Position numbers and translations under genes: made by a program. The notes beneath the pieces were generated by a model that was given only the letters and a program-made list of their open reading frames with translations, had not been told where the DNA came from and searched no databases. From Fuerstiella sp. (GTDB lineage Bacteria > Planctomycetota > Planctomycetia > Planctomycetales > Planctomycetaceae), in NCBI GenBank assembly GCA_022447225.1, contig JAKVAZ010000011.1:1-64000 (forward strand): a stretch of DNA of 64,000 bases, given 5' to 3'. Each line of letters begins with the position of its first letter. The first letter of the stretch is position 1. Positions 26,088-36,076 of this stretch are shown here, piece after piece.

Positions 26088-26951
26088 TTGGTGCTGGACA
26101 CCTATAACGATCGTTGGGCACTTGTAACAGGCGCTTCTTCCGGAATCGGCCGTGAGTTCGCTGCGCGCCTTGCCGGTCGGGGAATGCATCTTATTCTTGC
26201 GGCCCGCCGTACCGATATGATGAATGAACTGGCCCAGGATCTGCTCACTCGTCACGGGACAACCAGCCATATTGTAACGATCGATCTTGCCACAACCGAC
26301 GCCGGTGAAAGGCTGTACAATGAAATTCAACGTCTGAACATCGATGTGGAACTGGTCGTTAACAACGCCGGGGCCGGTCTGATCGGGGACATCGAGACGA
26401 CTGATCCGAATCAGGTTCAGCGGATGCTGACGCTGAATATTCTCACGCTTACCGATCTGACTTATCGGCTGCTGCCTGGAATGCTGCAGCGGGGACATGG
26501 CGCAATCATCAACATGTCATCGGTGGCCGCTTTCCAGCCGGTCGCATTCATGGCCGCGTATGCAGCCAGTAAGTCCTTTATTCTGCACTTCAGTGAAGCA
26601 CTCTGGGCTGAAGCACGCAGTCGTGGAGTGACTGTGATGGGGTTGTGTCCTGGAGTGACTGAAACGGAATTTTTCAAGCTGGCGGGTGCTCCAGGCTGGC
26701 TGGAAAAACACACGGCACAAACGAGCAGCCGCGTGGTTCGCAAGGCACTGAAGGGACTGGAAAAACGTCGGCAGTACCTGGTCACCAGCTGGAAAGACTA
26801 TCTGATTACGGTCTTTGTTCGTCTGGCGACTCGGCGCACCGCGGTGAATGAATCCAAACGATACTTTCGACCAGGTCGTCGCCTGCCGGATGAATCGTCA
26901 GATCGTCCGAATGAAGCTGAGACTTCGATGCAGAACGATCTGCAACGGTAA
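26088..26951 (+). CDS. Short-chain dehydrogenase/reductase
   Basis: Classical SDR, 287 aa from a TTG at 26088 (GTG at 26091 is equally possible; no ATG is available near the domain start). Motifs: cofactor loop TGASSGIGREFA, NNAGAG, and the catalytic Ser-Tyr-Lys set in INMSSVAAFQPVAFMAAYAASKSF. LCPGVTETEFF follows. The group resembles DltE/YqjQ-type reductases that act on acyl or steroid-like substrates. The C-terminal tail (KRYFRPGRRLPDE...) is hydrophilic. Next gene downstream is the convergent fabH. Confidence 0.88.
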   Translation: MVLDTYNDRWALVTGASSGIGREFAARLAGRGMHLILAARRTDMMNELAQDLLTRHGTTSHIVTIDLATTDAGERLYNEIQRLNIDVELVVNNAGAGLIGDIETTDPNQVQRMLTLNILTLTDLTYRLLPGMLQRGHGAIINMSSVAAFQPVAFMAAYAASKSFILHFSEALWAEARSRGVTVMGLCPGVTETEFFKLAGAPGWLEKHTAQTSSRVVRKALKGLEKRRQYLVTSWKDYLITVFVRLATRRTAVNESKRYFRPGRRLPDESSDRPNEAETSMQNDLQR

Positions 26952-27090
26952 AATGCTGTATCATCCTGAACACACAGAATCGGGACCTGCATTCGATGTC
27001 CGGGAAACGATGTTCAGCAGGAATCGAAAGCCCCGGGCTGCATGAGGGGTTACGATTTCAGTCATCGTATTTGACGGGAGGTGTGTGGAC

Positions 27091-28215
27091 TTACCAGCGG
27101 AAAAGGCCGGTGCCCCAGGTCAGTCCGGCTCCAAACCCGCACATCAGGACCAGATCGCCACTGTTAATACGACCTGCTTTGTTTGCCTCGGACAGAACCA
27201 GCGGGATCGATGCCGCAGACGTATTACCCACCCGTTCCAGATTGTTGACGACCTTATGCTCCGGAATTCCCAGGTCTTTCATTGCGTGATCAATGATGCG
27301 GATGTTGGCCTGATGCAGGACAAACAAATTTACCTGATCGACTGAAACACCGGAGTGGTCCAAAACAACTCTGATTGAATCGGCCACGGTCTGCACTGCC
27401 CACTTGAAAACCTTGCGGCCGTCCATTTTCAGGAAGTGGTCACCAGCAGCAACGGTGTGAGGCTCCGGCGGTCGGGCGCTGCCTCCAACCGGACAGTACA
27501 ACAGATCAGCACCTCTGCCGTCGGCACCCAGCTGGTAACTCAGAAGGCCCTGCTCCGGGCCTCCGGCCTGAACAATGACCGCTCCGGCGCCGTCACCGAA
27601 CAAGGGTGCCGTCGTTCTGTCAGATGGTTCTGCGCACCTGCTCATGATGTCTGCTCCGATCACCAGAGCTGTTTGCGAATTTCCTGTGGCCACATACTGT
27701 CCTGCAGTGGAGAGAGCGTACATGAATCCGGCACAGGCGGCCTGCACATCGAACGCAGCAGCATCCAGGTCCAGTTCATGCTGGACCAGACAGGCGCTGG
27801 AAGCACAGTGATAGTCGGGAGTAAATGTCCCCATAACGACCAGGTCAATATCCGTTGTAGAAATCCCGGCATCGGAAATTGCTGCTTTGGCAGCACGGAC
27901 AGCCAGTGAACTTGTTGAATCATTGGCGGCTGCCCGACGTCGTTCGCGGATACCTGTCCTTTTTTCGATCCATTCCGGATCAAAGCCGTAGTTCCGCTTC
28001 AGGTCCTCATTGGTCACAACATCCTCAGGCAGCGCGGATCCGATACCGCGTATCGAGATGCCGTGCAGTTTTTGAGTGCGCGACGATGTTCGAAATGCAG
28101 ACTCCGGATTCGAAGCTGCAGGTGTTGATGCTGTCAAGTTTTGGCAGACTGTCTCGGCGTCGATTTCGACACCGGTGGAAGCCGGCACTCCTGCCGTGGT
28201 GGTTTGTGCATCCAT
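27091..28215 (-). CDS. fabH: 3-oxoacyl-ACP synthase III (KAS III)
   Basis: Starts fatty-acid synthesis by condensing acetyl-CoA with malonyl-ACP. About 374 aa from MDAQTTT at 28215. The catalytic triad is complete: C161 (VQAACAGFMYAL), His in FVLHQANIRIIDH and Asn in VGNTSAASIP. The FabH core starts only at about residue 50 (KLHGISIRGIGSALPEDVVTNEDL), leaving an N-terminal hydrophilic extension of about 50 residues that normal FabH lacks; a later start is possible but no Met lies near the core. The minus-strand neighbour upstream is murA. Confidence 0.92.
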   Translation of the reverse strand: MDAQTTTAGVPASTGVEIDAETVCQNLTASTPAASNPESAFRTSSRTQKLHGISIRGIGSALPEDVVTNEDLKRNYGFDPEWIEKRTGIRERRRAAANDSTSSLAVRAAKAAISDAGISTTDIDLVVMGTFTPDYHCASSACLVQHELDLDAAAFDVQAACAGFMYALSTAGQYVATGNSQTALVIGADIMSRCAEPSDRTTAPLFGDGAGAVIVQAGGPEQGLLSYQLGADGRGADLLYCPVGGSARPPEPHTVAAGDHFLKMDGRKVFKWAVQTVADSIRVVLDHSGVSVDQVNLFVLHQANIRIIDHAMKDLGIPEHKVVNNLERVGNTSAASIPLVLSEANKAGRINSGDLVLMCGFGAGLTWGTGLFRW

Positions 28216-28266
28216 TGGTGGTACCTGCAGGCTGATCCTGTTGTGGACCAGCGGAAGCATCAGACA

Positions 28267-28285
28267 AGCCGGCTGTCTGCCGGCT
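28267..28285. terminator. 7-bp GC-rich hairpin between murA and fabH
   Basis: AGCCGGC (28267-28273) pairs with GCCGGCT (28279-28285) across TGTCT. It lies about 50 nt upstream of the fabH start and 230 nt after the murA stop, with no T-tract. Could be a murA terminator or a leader structure of fabH. Confidence 0.3.
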
Positions 28286-28514
28286 GAGGACAACAGGACA
28301 AAAGTAACTGTCTTCCTACTATTAGCTGTGTAATTCTAACGATCTGGTGTCTGTTTGGAAACCTGTCCGTTCGAACGATCAATTCTGTCAGGACCACGAC
28401 ATACAGACTGTCAGGGAGTGTCATAGAAACAGCCGGCACATCGGCATGATTTGCCGATGGTGGCACTGATTTAAGAGGATCCAGGCGGATTCCCATGCAA
28501 CACAACCGTCCGGT

Positions 28515-29804
28515 TCAGCTGACGCGGCTGTTTTGAGTGCGGGTTTCATCGCAGCGCCGGATTCTGGCACCGATTTGATTGAGTTTTTGTTCGAGTTGCA
28601 CATAGCCGCGGTCCAGGTGGTATATCCGTCGAATTCGGGACTCGCCGTCGGCAGCCATCGCTGCCAGCAACAGGGCCGCACTTGCACGCAGGTCACACGC
28701 CATCAGTGGTGCGCCCGACAGTGAATTTACTCCCTGAACCAAAGTGGAATCACCGGCTCGTCGCAGCCTGGCCCCCATCCGCAGTAGCTCAGAGGCGTGC
28801 ATAAAACGATCCGGGAAAACACTGTCAGTGACCAGGCTGTTTCCAGGAATTGTGGCCAGCAGAGCCATGAATTGAGCCTGTGTGTCGGTGGGAATTCCCG
28901 GGTAAGGCCGTGCGGTGATATCGGATGAACGCAGTGTCCCGGTGGCGTTCACTTTCAAACATTTACCGTTGACTGCCATGTTGACTCCGATTTCGCGAAG
29001 TTTGGAAATGACTGACGCCAGGTGATCAACGGGTGCTTCTTCAATTTCTATGTCACTGCGAGTGATTGCAGCAGCGATTGCCAGGGTGGCGGCCTCAATT
29101 CGATCCGACACGATGGTCTGACTTCCACCATGCAGATGCTCTACTCCTGTAATTTCAATCGTGGAAGTGCCGGCTCCCTCAATCTTAGCACCCAGACGGT
29201 TGAGAAAAGCAGCCAGGCCGGCAACCTCCGGTTCCATTGCCGCACAGTGAATGATGGTACGACCACGGGCGAGAGTTGCCGCCGTCATCACGTTACATGT
29301 CGCGGTGACGCTGCTTCCGTGGGGACCATCCAGATGAAGTTCAGTGCCGCGCAGGGTCCCTGATTCAGCAACGACATAACCTCCGTTGATACGGATATCT
29401 GCACCCAGTGCCGTCAGTCCCCGCAGATGCAGATCGATCGGACGATGTCCGATGTTACAGCCACCGGGTAAGGAGACTCTGGCGCTTCCAAATCTGGCCA
29501 GCAAAGGCCCCAGCACGCAGACACCGGCCCGCATTTGTCTGACAAGGTCATATTCCGCCACCACACCCTCGGCACACTGAGCATCGATTTCCACACGGTC
29601 CTCTGTGCCTGAAACGCGGGCACCGAGGCTTCGCAGCAGCCGGGCCATGGTGACGACATCAACAAGGGCCGGGACATTGTTGAGTGTGACGGGGCCATCA
29701 ACAGCCAGCGACGCTGCCATGATGGGAAGCGTCGCATTCTTGGACCCATGAACGCGAACGCGTCCCGAAAGTCGTCGGGCTCCCTCTACGATCAACATGT
29801 CCAT
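28515..29804 (-). CDS. murA: UDP-N-acetylglucosamine 1-carboxyvinyltransferase
   Basis: First committed enzyme of peptidoglycan precursor synthesis: transfers enolpyruvate from PEP to UDP-GlcNAc. Length 429 aa, typical. The catalytic cysteine is C116 (SLPGGCNIGHRPIDLHL), so fosfomycin sensitivity is expected on that residue. K22 and N23 in VHGSKNATLPIM are the conserved substrate pair. DGPHGSSVTATCN and PYPGIPTDTQAQFMAL match the family. Its presence supports a peptidoglycan wall, as now accepted for planctomycetes. No other mur gene is in the window; WecA- and LpoB-like genes lie farther away. Confidence 0.96.
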   Translation of the reverse strand: MDMLIVEGARRLSGRVRVHGSKNATLPIMAASLAVDGPVTLNNVPALVDVVTMARLLRSLGARVSGTEDRVEIDAQCAEGVVAEYDLVRQMRAGVCVLGPLLARFGSARVSLPGGCNIGHRPIDLHLRGLTALGADIRINGGYVVAESGTLRGTELHLDGPHGSSVTATCNVMTAATLARGRTIIHCAAMEPEVAGLAAFLNRLGAKIEGAGTSTIEITGVEHLHGGSQTIVSDRIEAATLAIAAAITRSDIEIEEAPVDHLASVISKLREIGVNMAVNGKCLKVNATGTLRSSDITARPYPGIPTDTQAQFMALLATIPGNSLVTDSVFPDRFMHASELLRMGARLRRAGDSTLVQGVNSLSGAPLMACDLRASAALLLAAMAADGESRIRRIYHLDRGYVQLEQKLNQIGARIRRCDETRTQNSRVS

Positions 29805-30166
29805 CCGTGTGTATCCCTGCTGACAAACCGTACCGCGAGTGGACAGGCTCAGGAGTTATCGGCCTGTTCAAAGCCGTCAAATACGTCTGTCCCGAAGTTC
29901 GATTCCACTGATCGAATATCCGTCACTGCTTAAACGCTATGAATACAAAGATTAGCGGTAAAACACCACCAATCTCAGGCATTGCCATGCCGGTCCGGGC
30001 ATCGATCTGATTGGCACGGTTCAGTATTTGGTGATCATTAGCAGCAACACGGACCAATCGCAGGACGGTTGATACGGTGAAGTTTTTTCACAGTATGGGA
30101 TTACCCCGTAAATCGTCGTTACGTCGAATCTGCACTTATGTTCATGAGTTCAGGCCGAATCACGGT
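29805..30166. other. 362-bp intergenic stretch, no gene seen
   Basis: Between murA and the sirtuin gene, both minus strand. It must contain the murA promoter; no clear hexamers, RNA structure or coding frame could be supported. Confidence 0.4.
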
Positions 30167-30919
30167 TCACATCAGCTGAAAGACATCTCCCAGCAGTGCA
30201 CGTACATTCAGTGAGGCGACTGCATCGAGTGGGGTTTCGTCTCGATTGATGATCACCAGCTTTGCGCCCTGATCTGCAGCAATTCCTGGCAGGCTGGCTG
30301 CCGGTTCAACCACCAGTGATGAGCCCAGTGCCAGGAACAGATCGCACTGAGCGGCCCACTGTGCTGACGTGTCCAGAACATCAGTGGGCAGGGACTGACC
30401 AAATGACACCGTTGCATGCTTCAGGCGACCACCGCATTCGGGACAGACCGGGACGCGGTCGGTGGCTACGAATTCTTCAACCCACTGATCTGCCGGATCC
30501 TGCCAGTCGCAGTCCAGGCAGGTCACGTTGCGTGCGGTTCCATGCAGTTCCAGTACTCGCTGACTGCCGGATACCTGATGCAGACCGTCGATGTTTTGAG
30601 TGATGATTCCGTGCAGTTGTCCCTTCGATTCCCACCTGGCCAAGGTTTGATGAGTGATATTTGGTTTGGCCTGGGAGAAATCCTGATGAGTTTCTGCTTT
30701 TTGCCGCCAGTATTCGTGGCGAGCTTCATGGCTGTCACAGAATTCTTCGAAGTACACCGTTCTGGATCTGGACCAGACACCGCCAGGTGATCGGAAATCA
30801 GGAATTCCACTTTCCGTGCTGATTCCGGCTCCGGTAAATGCCACAACACAGTGTGACTCGTTCATCCATTCACGGAGCAGGCGGGACGCTTTCTGTGCAT
30901 TATTTGTCTGCACTCGCAT
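30167..30919 (-). CDS. cobB: Sirtuin NAD-dependent protein deacylase
   Basis: Removes acetyl or other acyl groups from lysines using NAD+. 250 aa. Motifs: VAFTGAGISTESGIPDFRS (NAD pocket), ITQNIDGLHQVSGS, catalytic H126 in LELHGT, and a zinc module C134xxC137 ... C159xxC162 (TCLDCDW, VCPECGG). GSSLVVEPAASLP and VIINRDETPLD complete the domain. The start at 30919 lies inside the 3' end of prmC (20-nt overlap), so translation is probably coupled. The helix before VVAFTGAG (QKASRLLREWM) supports this start rather than the internal Met. Confidence 0.93.
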   Translation of the reverse strand: MRVQTNNAQKASRLLREWMNESHCVVAFTGAGISTESGIPDFRSPGGVWSRSRTVYFEEFCDSHEARHEYWRQKAETHQDFSQAKPNITHQTLARWESKGQLHGIITQNIDGLHQVSGSQRVLELHGTARNVTCLDCDWQDPADQWVEEFVATDRVPVCPECGGRLKHATVSFGQSLPTDVLDTSAQWAAQCDLFLALGSSLVVEPAASLPGIAADQGAKLVIINRDETPLDAVASLNVRALLGDVFQLM

Positions 30920-31817
30920 CCCCTTTTTTGAAGGCCGTCACAATTCGATCCACATTCCGGTGATCCTGATGAATCTTAATTTTCGTGAAACCCGAATCTG
31001 TCATCAGTCGACGGACTTCCTCACACTGCGCGGGATCACACTCAAGTCCGATCCATCCCCCCGGTTTAAGAATGTCGGATGATTCCGGAATCAGGCGTCG
31101 GATCAGATCCAGACCGTCGACTCCTGACAGGAGTGCGTCGTGCGGTTCGTATTCGGCAACCTCCGGCTGCAGTTCCTGCAGTTCGTGATCACATACGTAC
31201 GGAGGATTACTGATGATTCCATCATACCGGACGTCAGTACTCGAGCGTTTTATCGGTTCCAGACCATTTCCCCGGACCAACCGGATTCTGTCTGTAACTT
31301 CGTACATCGTGGCGTTGCGTGTGGCATACCCAAAACAGACATCCGAGATGTCACTTGCTGTAATCCGGCACTTTGGTTTTTGAACGGCCAGGGTCACAGC
31401 GATGCATCCCGAACCAAATCCCACTTCGGCGAACTGTGACGCGTGAATATCAGAAATCTGTTCAAGCGCCAGGTCAACGAGTGTTTCTGTTTCCGGCCGG
31501 GGGATAAGTACCCCGACTCCCACTTCAAAATTTCGGCCGTAGAACTCACGATTACCTGTGATGTAGGCGAGTGGTTCCCGTCCGGCCCGACGTTGAACAT
31601 ATTCCCGCATTCGGACGCGTTCGGTATCTGTCATTGGCATGTCGTAGTCCGTGTACAGACGAACACGCTGACACTGTCTTGCATGAGCACATAACAGTTC
31701 TGCTTCAAGCCGAGCTGCCGGGATACCGTTCTTCGTCAGGTAGTTTGTCGTCCAGGCCAGAATCCGCTGAACGGTCCACACATCGTCAGCGGGACCTGAT
31801 TCATTCATGTTTTGCAC
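30900..31817 (-). CDS. prmC: Peptide chain release factor N5-glutamine methyltransferase
   Basis: Methylates the GGQ glutamine of RF1/RF2 using S-adenosylmethionine. 305 aa; a start three codons later (MNESG) is equally possible. The N-terminal helical domain (ILAWTTNYLTKNGIPAARLEAELLCAH) is followed by REPLAYITGNREFYGR and LIPRPETETLV, SAM loop EVGFGSGCIAVTLAV and the catalytic SNPPYV motif. The tail overlaps the sirtuin start by 20 nt. The usual prfA partner is not upstream; the TIM-barrel isomerase gene precedes it after 188 nt. Confidence 0.94.
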   Translation of the reverse strand: MQNMNESGPADDVWTVQRILAWTTNYLTKNGIPAARLEAELLCAHARQCQRVRLYTDYDMPMTDTERVRMREYVQRRAGREPLAYITGNREFYGRNFEVGVGVLIPRPETETLVDLALEQISDIHASQFAEVGFGSGCIAVTLAVQKPKCRITASDISDVCFGYATRNATMYEVTDRIRLVRGNGLEPIKRSSTDVRYDGIISNPPYVCDHELQELQPEVAEYEPHDALLSGVDGLDLIRRLIPESSDILKPGGWIGLECDPAQCEEVRRLMTDSGFTKIKIHQDHRNVDRIVTAFKKGDASADK

Positions 31818-32005
31818 CTGCGGGACTGATGAATCTGTTTGCTGTTAGACCATCGCCGACACAGGACGGAATCGGATTCTTTGCGCGACATTTCCGTGCC
31901 GGGCTGTGACGACCGTCAATAAAATCTTCACTCAACCGGTCCTCTGTCGAACTGAGACGGGAAATCATACGCCTGTGGGACGTAAGTTTGAACGAGTACG
32001 TCAGT

Positions 32006-32833
32006 TTAATTGACGTTCCGGCGAAACACGGATTTAAACGTTTCGATGGTCTGTCGCGCTGCTTCATCTGAATTTGGAACGGGAAATGCTTCAGCTGAGG
32101 CATATCCTTTATATCCGATGTCGCTGAGTGCCTGAGCGACGGGACTGTAATCCATGTGCCCCCGACCGGCAGCCTGGCGATTGGAATCAACGAAATGAAC
32201 GTGTCCCACGTTTGAACCTGCTGTTCGGAGGGCCTCCGAGATATTGCTTTCCTCGATATTCATGTGAAACAGGTCGGCCAGCAGCACCACATTATCAGTA
32301 GACAGCGGTGTCAGTAATTCGTTGCCCTGCTTCATGGTGACGGCCAGATTTGTCTCGTAGCGATTCAATGGTTCATAAATCAGACGGACGCCGTGATCGG
32401 CGGCGTAGCTTCCCAGTGACTCGAGACTGTCCCGCAATCGATCTGTGGCAACTGACTTACTTGTTTGGTCGTCCCATCTTCCCTGCATCGATCCAATAAT
32501 TGCGGGAGCGCCATATGCTGCTCCCGCTTCAATCATTGACTGGATAAAGTCTTGAGCGGCCGTGCGTCGAGCGACATCCGGGTCACAAAGGTGTAGTCCG
32601 TGAACCACCATTCCGGCTCCGGTACCAACAGCCGCAAGATTCAAACCATTTTCCTGCAACAGCGATTCCAATGGAAGTGCTTTGATTGCATCAGCGGATG
32701 GAGCAAAGAGTTCCACTGCATCGAAGCCCAGTTCAGCAGCTTTACGGCAGCTGGCAGCTGCATCATCGTGAAACACAAACGGTCCCTGGCGAGCCTGTTC
32801 GACAAGACTGATTGTTACAGCAGATTTGATCAT
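32006..32833 (-). CDS. Hydroxypyruvate isomerase-like TIM-barrel protein (xylose-isomerase-like family)
   Basis: 275 aa, sugar phosphate isomerase/epimerase fold. Metal-site segments: RLIYEPLNRYETNLAVT (E), LLADLFHMNIEESNI (D, H), VGHVHFVDSNRQAAGRGHMDYSP (H, D, R) and GYASAEAFPVPNSDEA (E). This is the set seen in hydroxypyruvate isomerase and related aldose/ketose isomerases; the same fold also includes enzymes acting on 3-keto sugars. No signal peptide, so cytoplasmic. It sits 64 nt after hisD on the same strand without an evident functional link. Confidence 0.85.
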   Translation of the reverse strand: MIKSAVTISLVEQARQGPFVFHDDAAASCRKAAELGFDAVELFAPSADAIKALPLESLLQENGLNLAAVGTGAGMVVHGLHLCDPDVARRTAAQDFIQSMIEAGAAYGAPAIIGSMQGRWDDQTSKSVATDRLRDSLESLGSYAADHGVRLIYEPLNRYETNLAVTMKQGNELLTPLSTDNVVLLADLFHMNIEESNISEALRTAGSNVGHVHFVDSNRQAAGRGHMDYSPVAQALSDIGYKGYASAEAFPVPNSDEAARQTIETFKSVFRRNVN

Positions 32834-32897
32834 GTGCAGTCAGATTTCGTGAAGCGGGACATGCGGCGAAAAGGGAAAGACAGGGTGCAGCCACATG

Positions 32898-34283
32898 CTA
32901 AGTGTCCTGCAGACGAATATCGACACTGGCGCCATGGGCTGTCAGACCTTCTGTGGCGGACATGAGCCGAACGTGTCCGGCATCTGCCGCGAGTGACTGC
33001 CGGTCATACTGGATCACCGAACTGCGCTTTAAAAAGTCGGTCGACGCCAAACCATTCGAAAACCTCGCGGTTCCTCCGGTAGGCAGTACATGAGACGGAC
33101 CTGCGACGTAGTCTCCCAGTGCGACCGGCGTATAGTGTCCCATAAAGATCGCACCGGCATTTTGAATTCGCGGCAGCATTGATTCGGGAGCGGACATGGA
33201 AAGATGCAGATGTTCCGGAGCCAGTTCATCGGTCATTTGAGCTGCCTGTGTTTCATCCTTTGCCAGAATTAATGCTCCGTAGTCCACCAGACATATGCGG
33301 GCCAGATCACCACGAGGCAACTGCCGGAGTTGGTGTTCCAGTTCATTTTTTACCTTCGCAATCAGTGGTTCATGCCAGGTGATCAGGACTCCTGAGCCGG
33401 GACTGTGTTCAGCCTGAGAAATCAAGTCTGCAGCCACGAAGTGCGGGTGGGCCGTTTCGTCTGCCAGAACAACGACTTCGCTGGGACCGGCGATACTGTC
33501 AATGTCCACCTCACCAAAGACGTATTGCTTGGCTAAAGCTACGAACAGGTTACCGGGTCCGACGATTTTATCGACGCCCTTAATTCCGTCCACGCCGTAT
33601 GCCAGGGCTGCCACCGCCTGGGCGCCTCCGATCCGGTAGACTTCAGTCACTCCGACTTCATGGCAGGTTGCCAGAATGTCTGTATTCCATGCTCCGAATT
33701 TTGTGGGTGGTACAACGACAGCGATCTCTTTCACACCCGCCGTCTTTGCCGGTACAGCAGTCATTAATACCGTCGAGGGGTACGCTGCGGCGCCGCCTGG
33801 CACACAGATTCCGACACGTTTCATCGGCAGGTGTCGTTGCCGGAGTTTGACGCAGCCGCCATTAAGGTCTCGTCGGATTTCCGAGTCTTCAGGCAGCACA
33901 ATTGTCTGGAATTCGGCGATGTTGTCACGGATCGTCCGAATTGTGTTCAGGAAATTCGGGTCGGCAGCATCAACCGCAGCCTCAAGTTGCTCCTGAGGCA
34001 CTCGAACGGTTTCTGCAGTCAGGTCGCTTCTGTCGAGCCGGGATGTATAGTCGAGAACCGCTGAGATGCCCTTCTTCTGAACGTCTGAGCAGATGCGTTG
34101 TACCACGGCACGCGGGCTGAGGGCTTCACCGAACAGCTCAATCGTTCGCTGTCGGCCGGCTTCAGAAACCACGTCACCGCGCGGACTAAGTTTTTCTCTC
34201 AAGGAGCGAAACAGACCGGCCGCATCATCATGGCGACAATCAATCACCGGGATCGGGCAGTTTTTGTCCGATGAATTCGTCAT
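32898..34283 (-). CDS. hisD: Histidinol dehydrogenase
   Basis: Last enzyme of histidine synthesis: oxidises L-histidinol to L-histidine with 2 NAD+ and a zinc ion. 461 aa. Motifs: RVGICVPGGAAAYPSTVLMTAVPAKTAGV, IAGPSEVVVLADETA, SQAEHSPGSG (zinc-site Q and H), PEHLHLSM (catalytic E-H) and MGHYTPVALGDYVAGPSHVLPTGG. A complete, standard-length enzyme. It stands apart from other his genes, as is common in planctomycetes, and may be co-transcribed with the isomerase-like gene downstream. Confidence 0.96.
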   Translation of the reverse strand: MTNSSDKNCPIPVIDCRHDDAAGLFRSLREKLSPRGDVVSEAGRQRTIELFGEALSPRAVVQRICSDVQKKGISAVLDYTSRLDRSDLTAETVRVPQEQLEAAVDAADPNFLNTIRTIRDNIAEFQTIVLPEDSEIRRDLNGGCVKLRQRHLPMKRVGICVPGGAAAYPSTVLMTAVPAKTAGVKEIAVVVPPTKFGAWNTDILATCHEVGVTEVYRIGGAQAVAALAYGVDGIKGVDKIVGPGNLFVALAKQYVFGEVDIDSIAGPSEVVVLADETAHPHFVAADLISQAEHSPGSGVLITWHEPLIAKVKNELEHQLRQLPRGDLARICLVDYGALILAKDETQAAQMTDELAPEHLHLSMSAPESMLPRIQNAGAIFMGHYTPVALGDYVAGPSHVLPTGGTARFSNGLASTDFLKRSSVIQYDRQSLAADAGHVRLMSATEGLTAHGASVDIRLQDT

Positions 34284-34495
34284 GGGTAACTCGGGATTCG
34301 AATAATCGGGCCGGTCATTGAGTCAGGGGCTGATGGGTTTCTGTTGTGAGACGGACGAATCTAACTCCGTCAGGCTGATGATTGAAGCCGGCAAACGACG
34401 GATGTACAGTCACTCACTGACATTTTTATTCCGAAACCCGGCGTTTTTGGGTGGCGATTCCGTCAACCGCAGGTTTGTTAAGGTAATCATTGTCC

Positions 34496-35569
34496 ATGCT
34501 TGATCTTTACAGCGATACTGTGACACGTCCAACTGACGCGATGCGGCAGGCGATGGCATCCGCCGTTGTTGGTGACGATATGATGGGTGAAGATCCCACC
34601 GTCAATCAACTTGAATCTATGGTTGCCGGGATGCTGGGGAAAGAAGCTGCTGTCTTTGCCTGTTCGGGAACACAATCCAACCAGATGGCTCTTCGCGTGC
34701 ATTGTGTGCCAGGTGATGAATTACTGATTAACTCGACCGGGCACATTGGCAATTACGAAGGTGGTGCTCCCGCTGCGCTGAGCGGTATCACAGTACGTCA
34801 CATCATGTCCCCTGACGGATTTCTGGATGTAGACGATTTACGTGATCGACTGGCTCCTGATGATCAGCATTTATGTCGCACTCGGCTGGTGTGTCTTGAG
34901 AATACCGCCAACGCCGGTGGAGGTCGCGTTTACCCGCTGGAACAGATGCAGCGGGTCGCCGAATGGGCCTGGTCCAACAATCTGAAAATGCACCTTGACG
35001 GGGCCAGACTGTTTAATGCGACAACGGCCGGCGGGTATTCACCGGAAGATGTTGGACAGTGTTTTGACACTGTTTCCATTTGTTTCAGTAAGGGGCTCGG
35101 CTGTCCGATGGGTTCGATTCTGGTCGGTTCGCATGACGACATTCGTGAGGCACGTCGTGTTCGCAAGATTTTTGGAGGTGCTCTGCGTCAGGCGGGTATT
35201 ATTGCTGCGGCAGCTGTGCATGCCCTGGAAAACCATGTGAGTCGTTTGGGCGACGATCACAGGAATGCCCGGGAGCTGGCTGCCCGGTTATCCACTGTTG
35301 AAGGGATCCGTATCAGTCCGGCCGATGTGGAAAGTAATCTGGTGTTCTTTGAAATCGATGACGATCTGGGAACGTCTGCACAACTGGGAACGGCTCTTTC
35401 CGAATTTGACGTACGGATGTGTCCTTTTCCCGGACAGAGAATGCGTGCGGTTACTCATCTGGATGTCACAGCAGCTGATATCCCAAAAGCAGCAGACGCG
35501 GTTCGCAGGGCGATGGCAGCCGGTATCAGGGAACAGACAGTCCCCACCGGTGGTCCACATTCGGAATGA
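34496..35569 (+). CDS. ltaE: Low-specificity threonine aldolase (GntG-type)
   Basis: PLP enzyme cleaving threonine/allo-threonine to glycine and acetaldehyde. About 357 aa from ATG 34496, with AAGGT roughly 13 nt upstream. Motifs: LYSDTVTRPTDAMRQAM, VGDDMMGEDPTVNQLE, FACSGTQSNQMAL, LENTANAGGGRVYPL, HLDGARLFNA and the PLP lysine in CFSKGLGCPMGS. Divergent from hisD with 212 bp between. Cytoplasmic. Confidence 0.92.
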   Translation: MLDLYSDTVTRPTDAMRQAMASAVVGDDMMGEDPTVNQLESMVAGMLGKEAAVFACSGTQSNQMALRVHCVPGDELLINSTGHIGNYEGGAPAALSGITVRHIMSPDGFLDVDDLRDRLAPDDQHLCRTRLVCLENTANAGGGRVYPLEQMQRVAEWAWSNNLKMHLDGARLFNATTAGGYSPEDVGQCFDTVSICFSKGLGCPMGSILVGSHDDIREARRVRKIFGGALRQAGIIAAAAVHALENHVSRLGDDHRNARELAARLSTVEGIRISPADVESNLVFFEIDDDLGTSAQLGTALSEFDVRMCPFPGQRMRAVTHLDVTAADIPKAADAVRRAMAAGIREQTVPTGGPHSE

Positions 35570-36076
35570 CGGACGAAACCCCGGTCGCCAGCAGACACTT
35601 TGGACAGGGGTTCCGGTTGCCGTTCTGACACTTTGCTGTTTCGATATGAGGTGGACAGAATGTAAACACGTATCACCTGTCAGTGGAGAGACGCAAAGCG
35701 TCGCGTGAGGAACAGTGTTGATATCACCCTGCTGAATTCTGCTGTCAATTCATTCTGGGTTTGTTGAATGCCGTGTTTTTGGTTTGTTGCGAGTCCGGCA
35801 TATGCAGGAATGTTCGTACCACAAACCGGTCTGAACATGAAATCGTTTGCGGCACGGCTGATGACCGGAAAAGATGTCAAACCGGTTGTGTAACTCCGGG
35901 GGAGTTGCGGACGATTGGAAAATAGACCTGGGTGTTTTCTGTATTTGTCGTGTCAGCCAAAGTGACAATCGATCCGGAGGTAAGTCAAGCAATTGCTGGA
36001 CCAGTTTGAGATCCCTCTCTACGATGTGCAGTCAATCTCGTAGTTTTTTCAGCGTGTTACCCATGAATGAATTGCC
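35570..36076. other. 507-bp stretch without a supported gene
   Basis: Between the threonine aldolase and the FlgM-like ORF. Short frames on both strands look random. A small stem GACGC-AAA-GCGTC lies near 35691. A recent promoter region or decayed sequence is possible. Confidence 0.35.
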
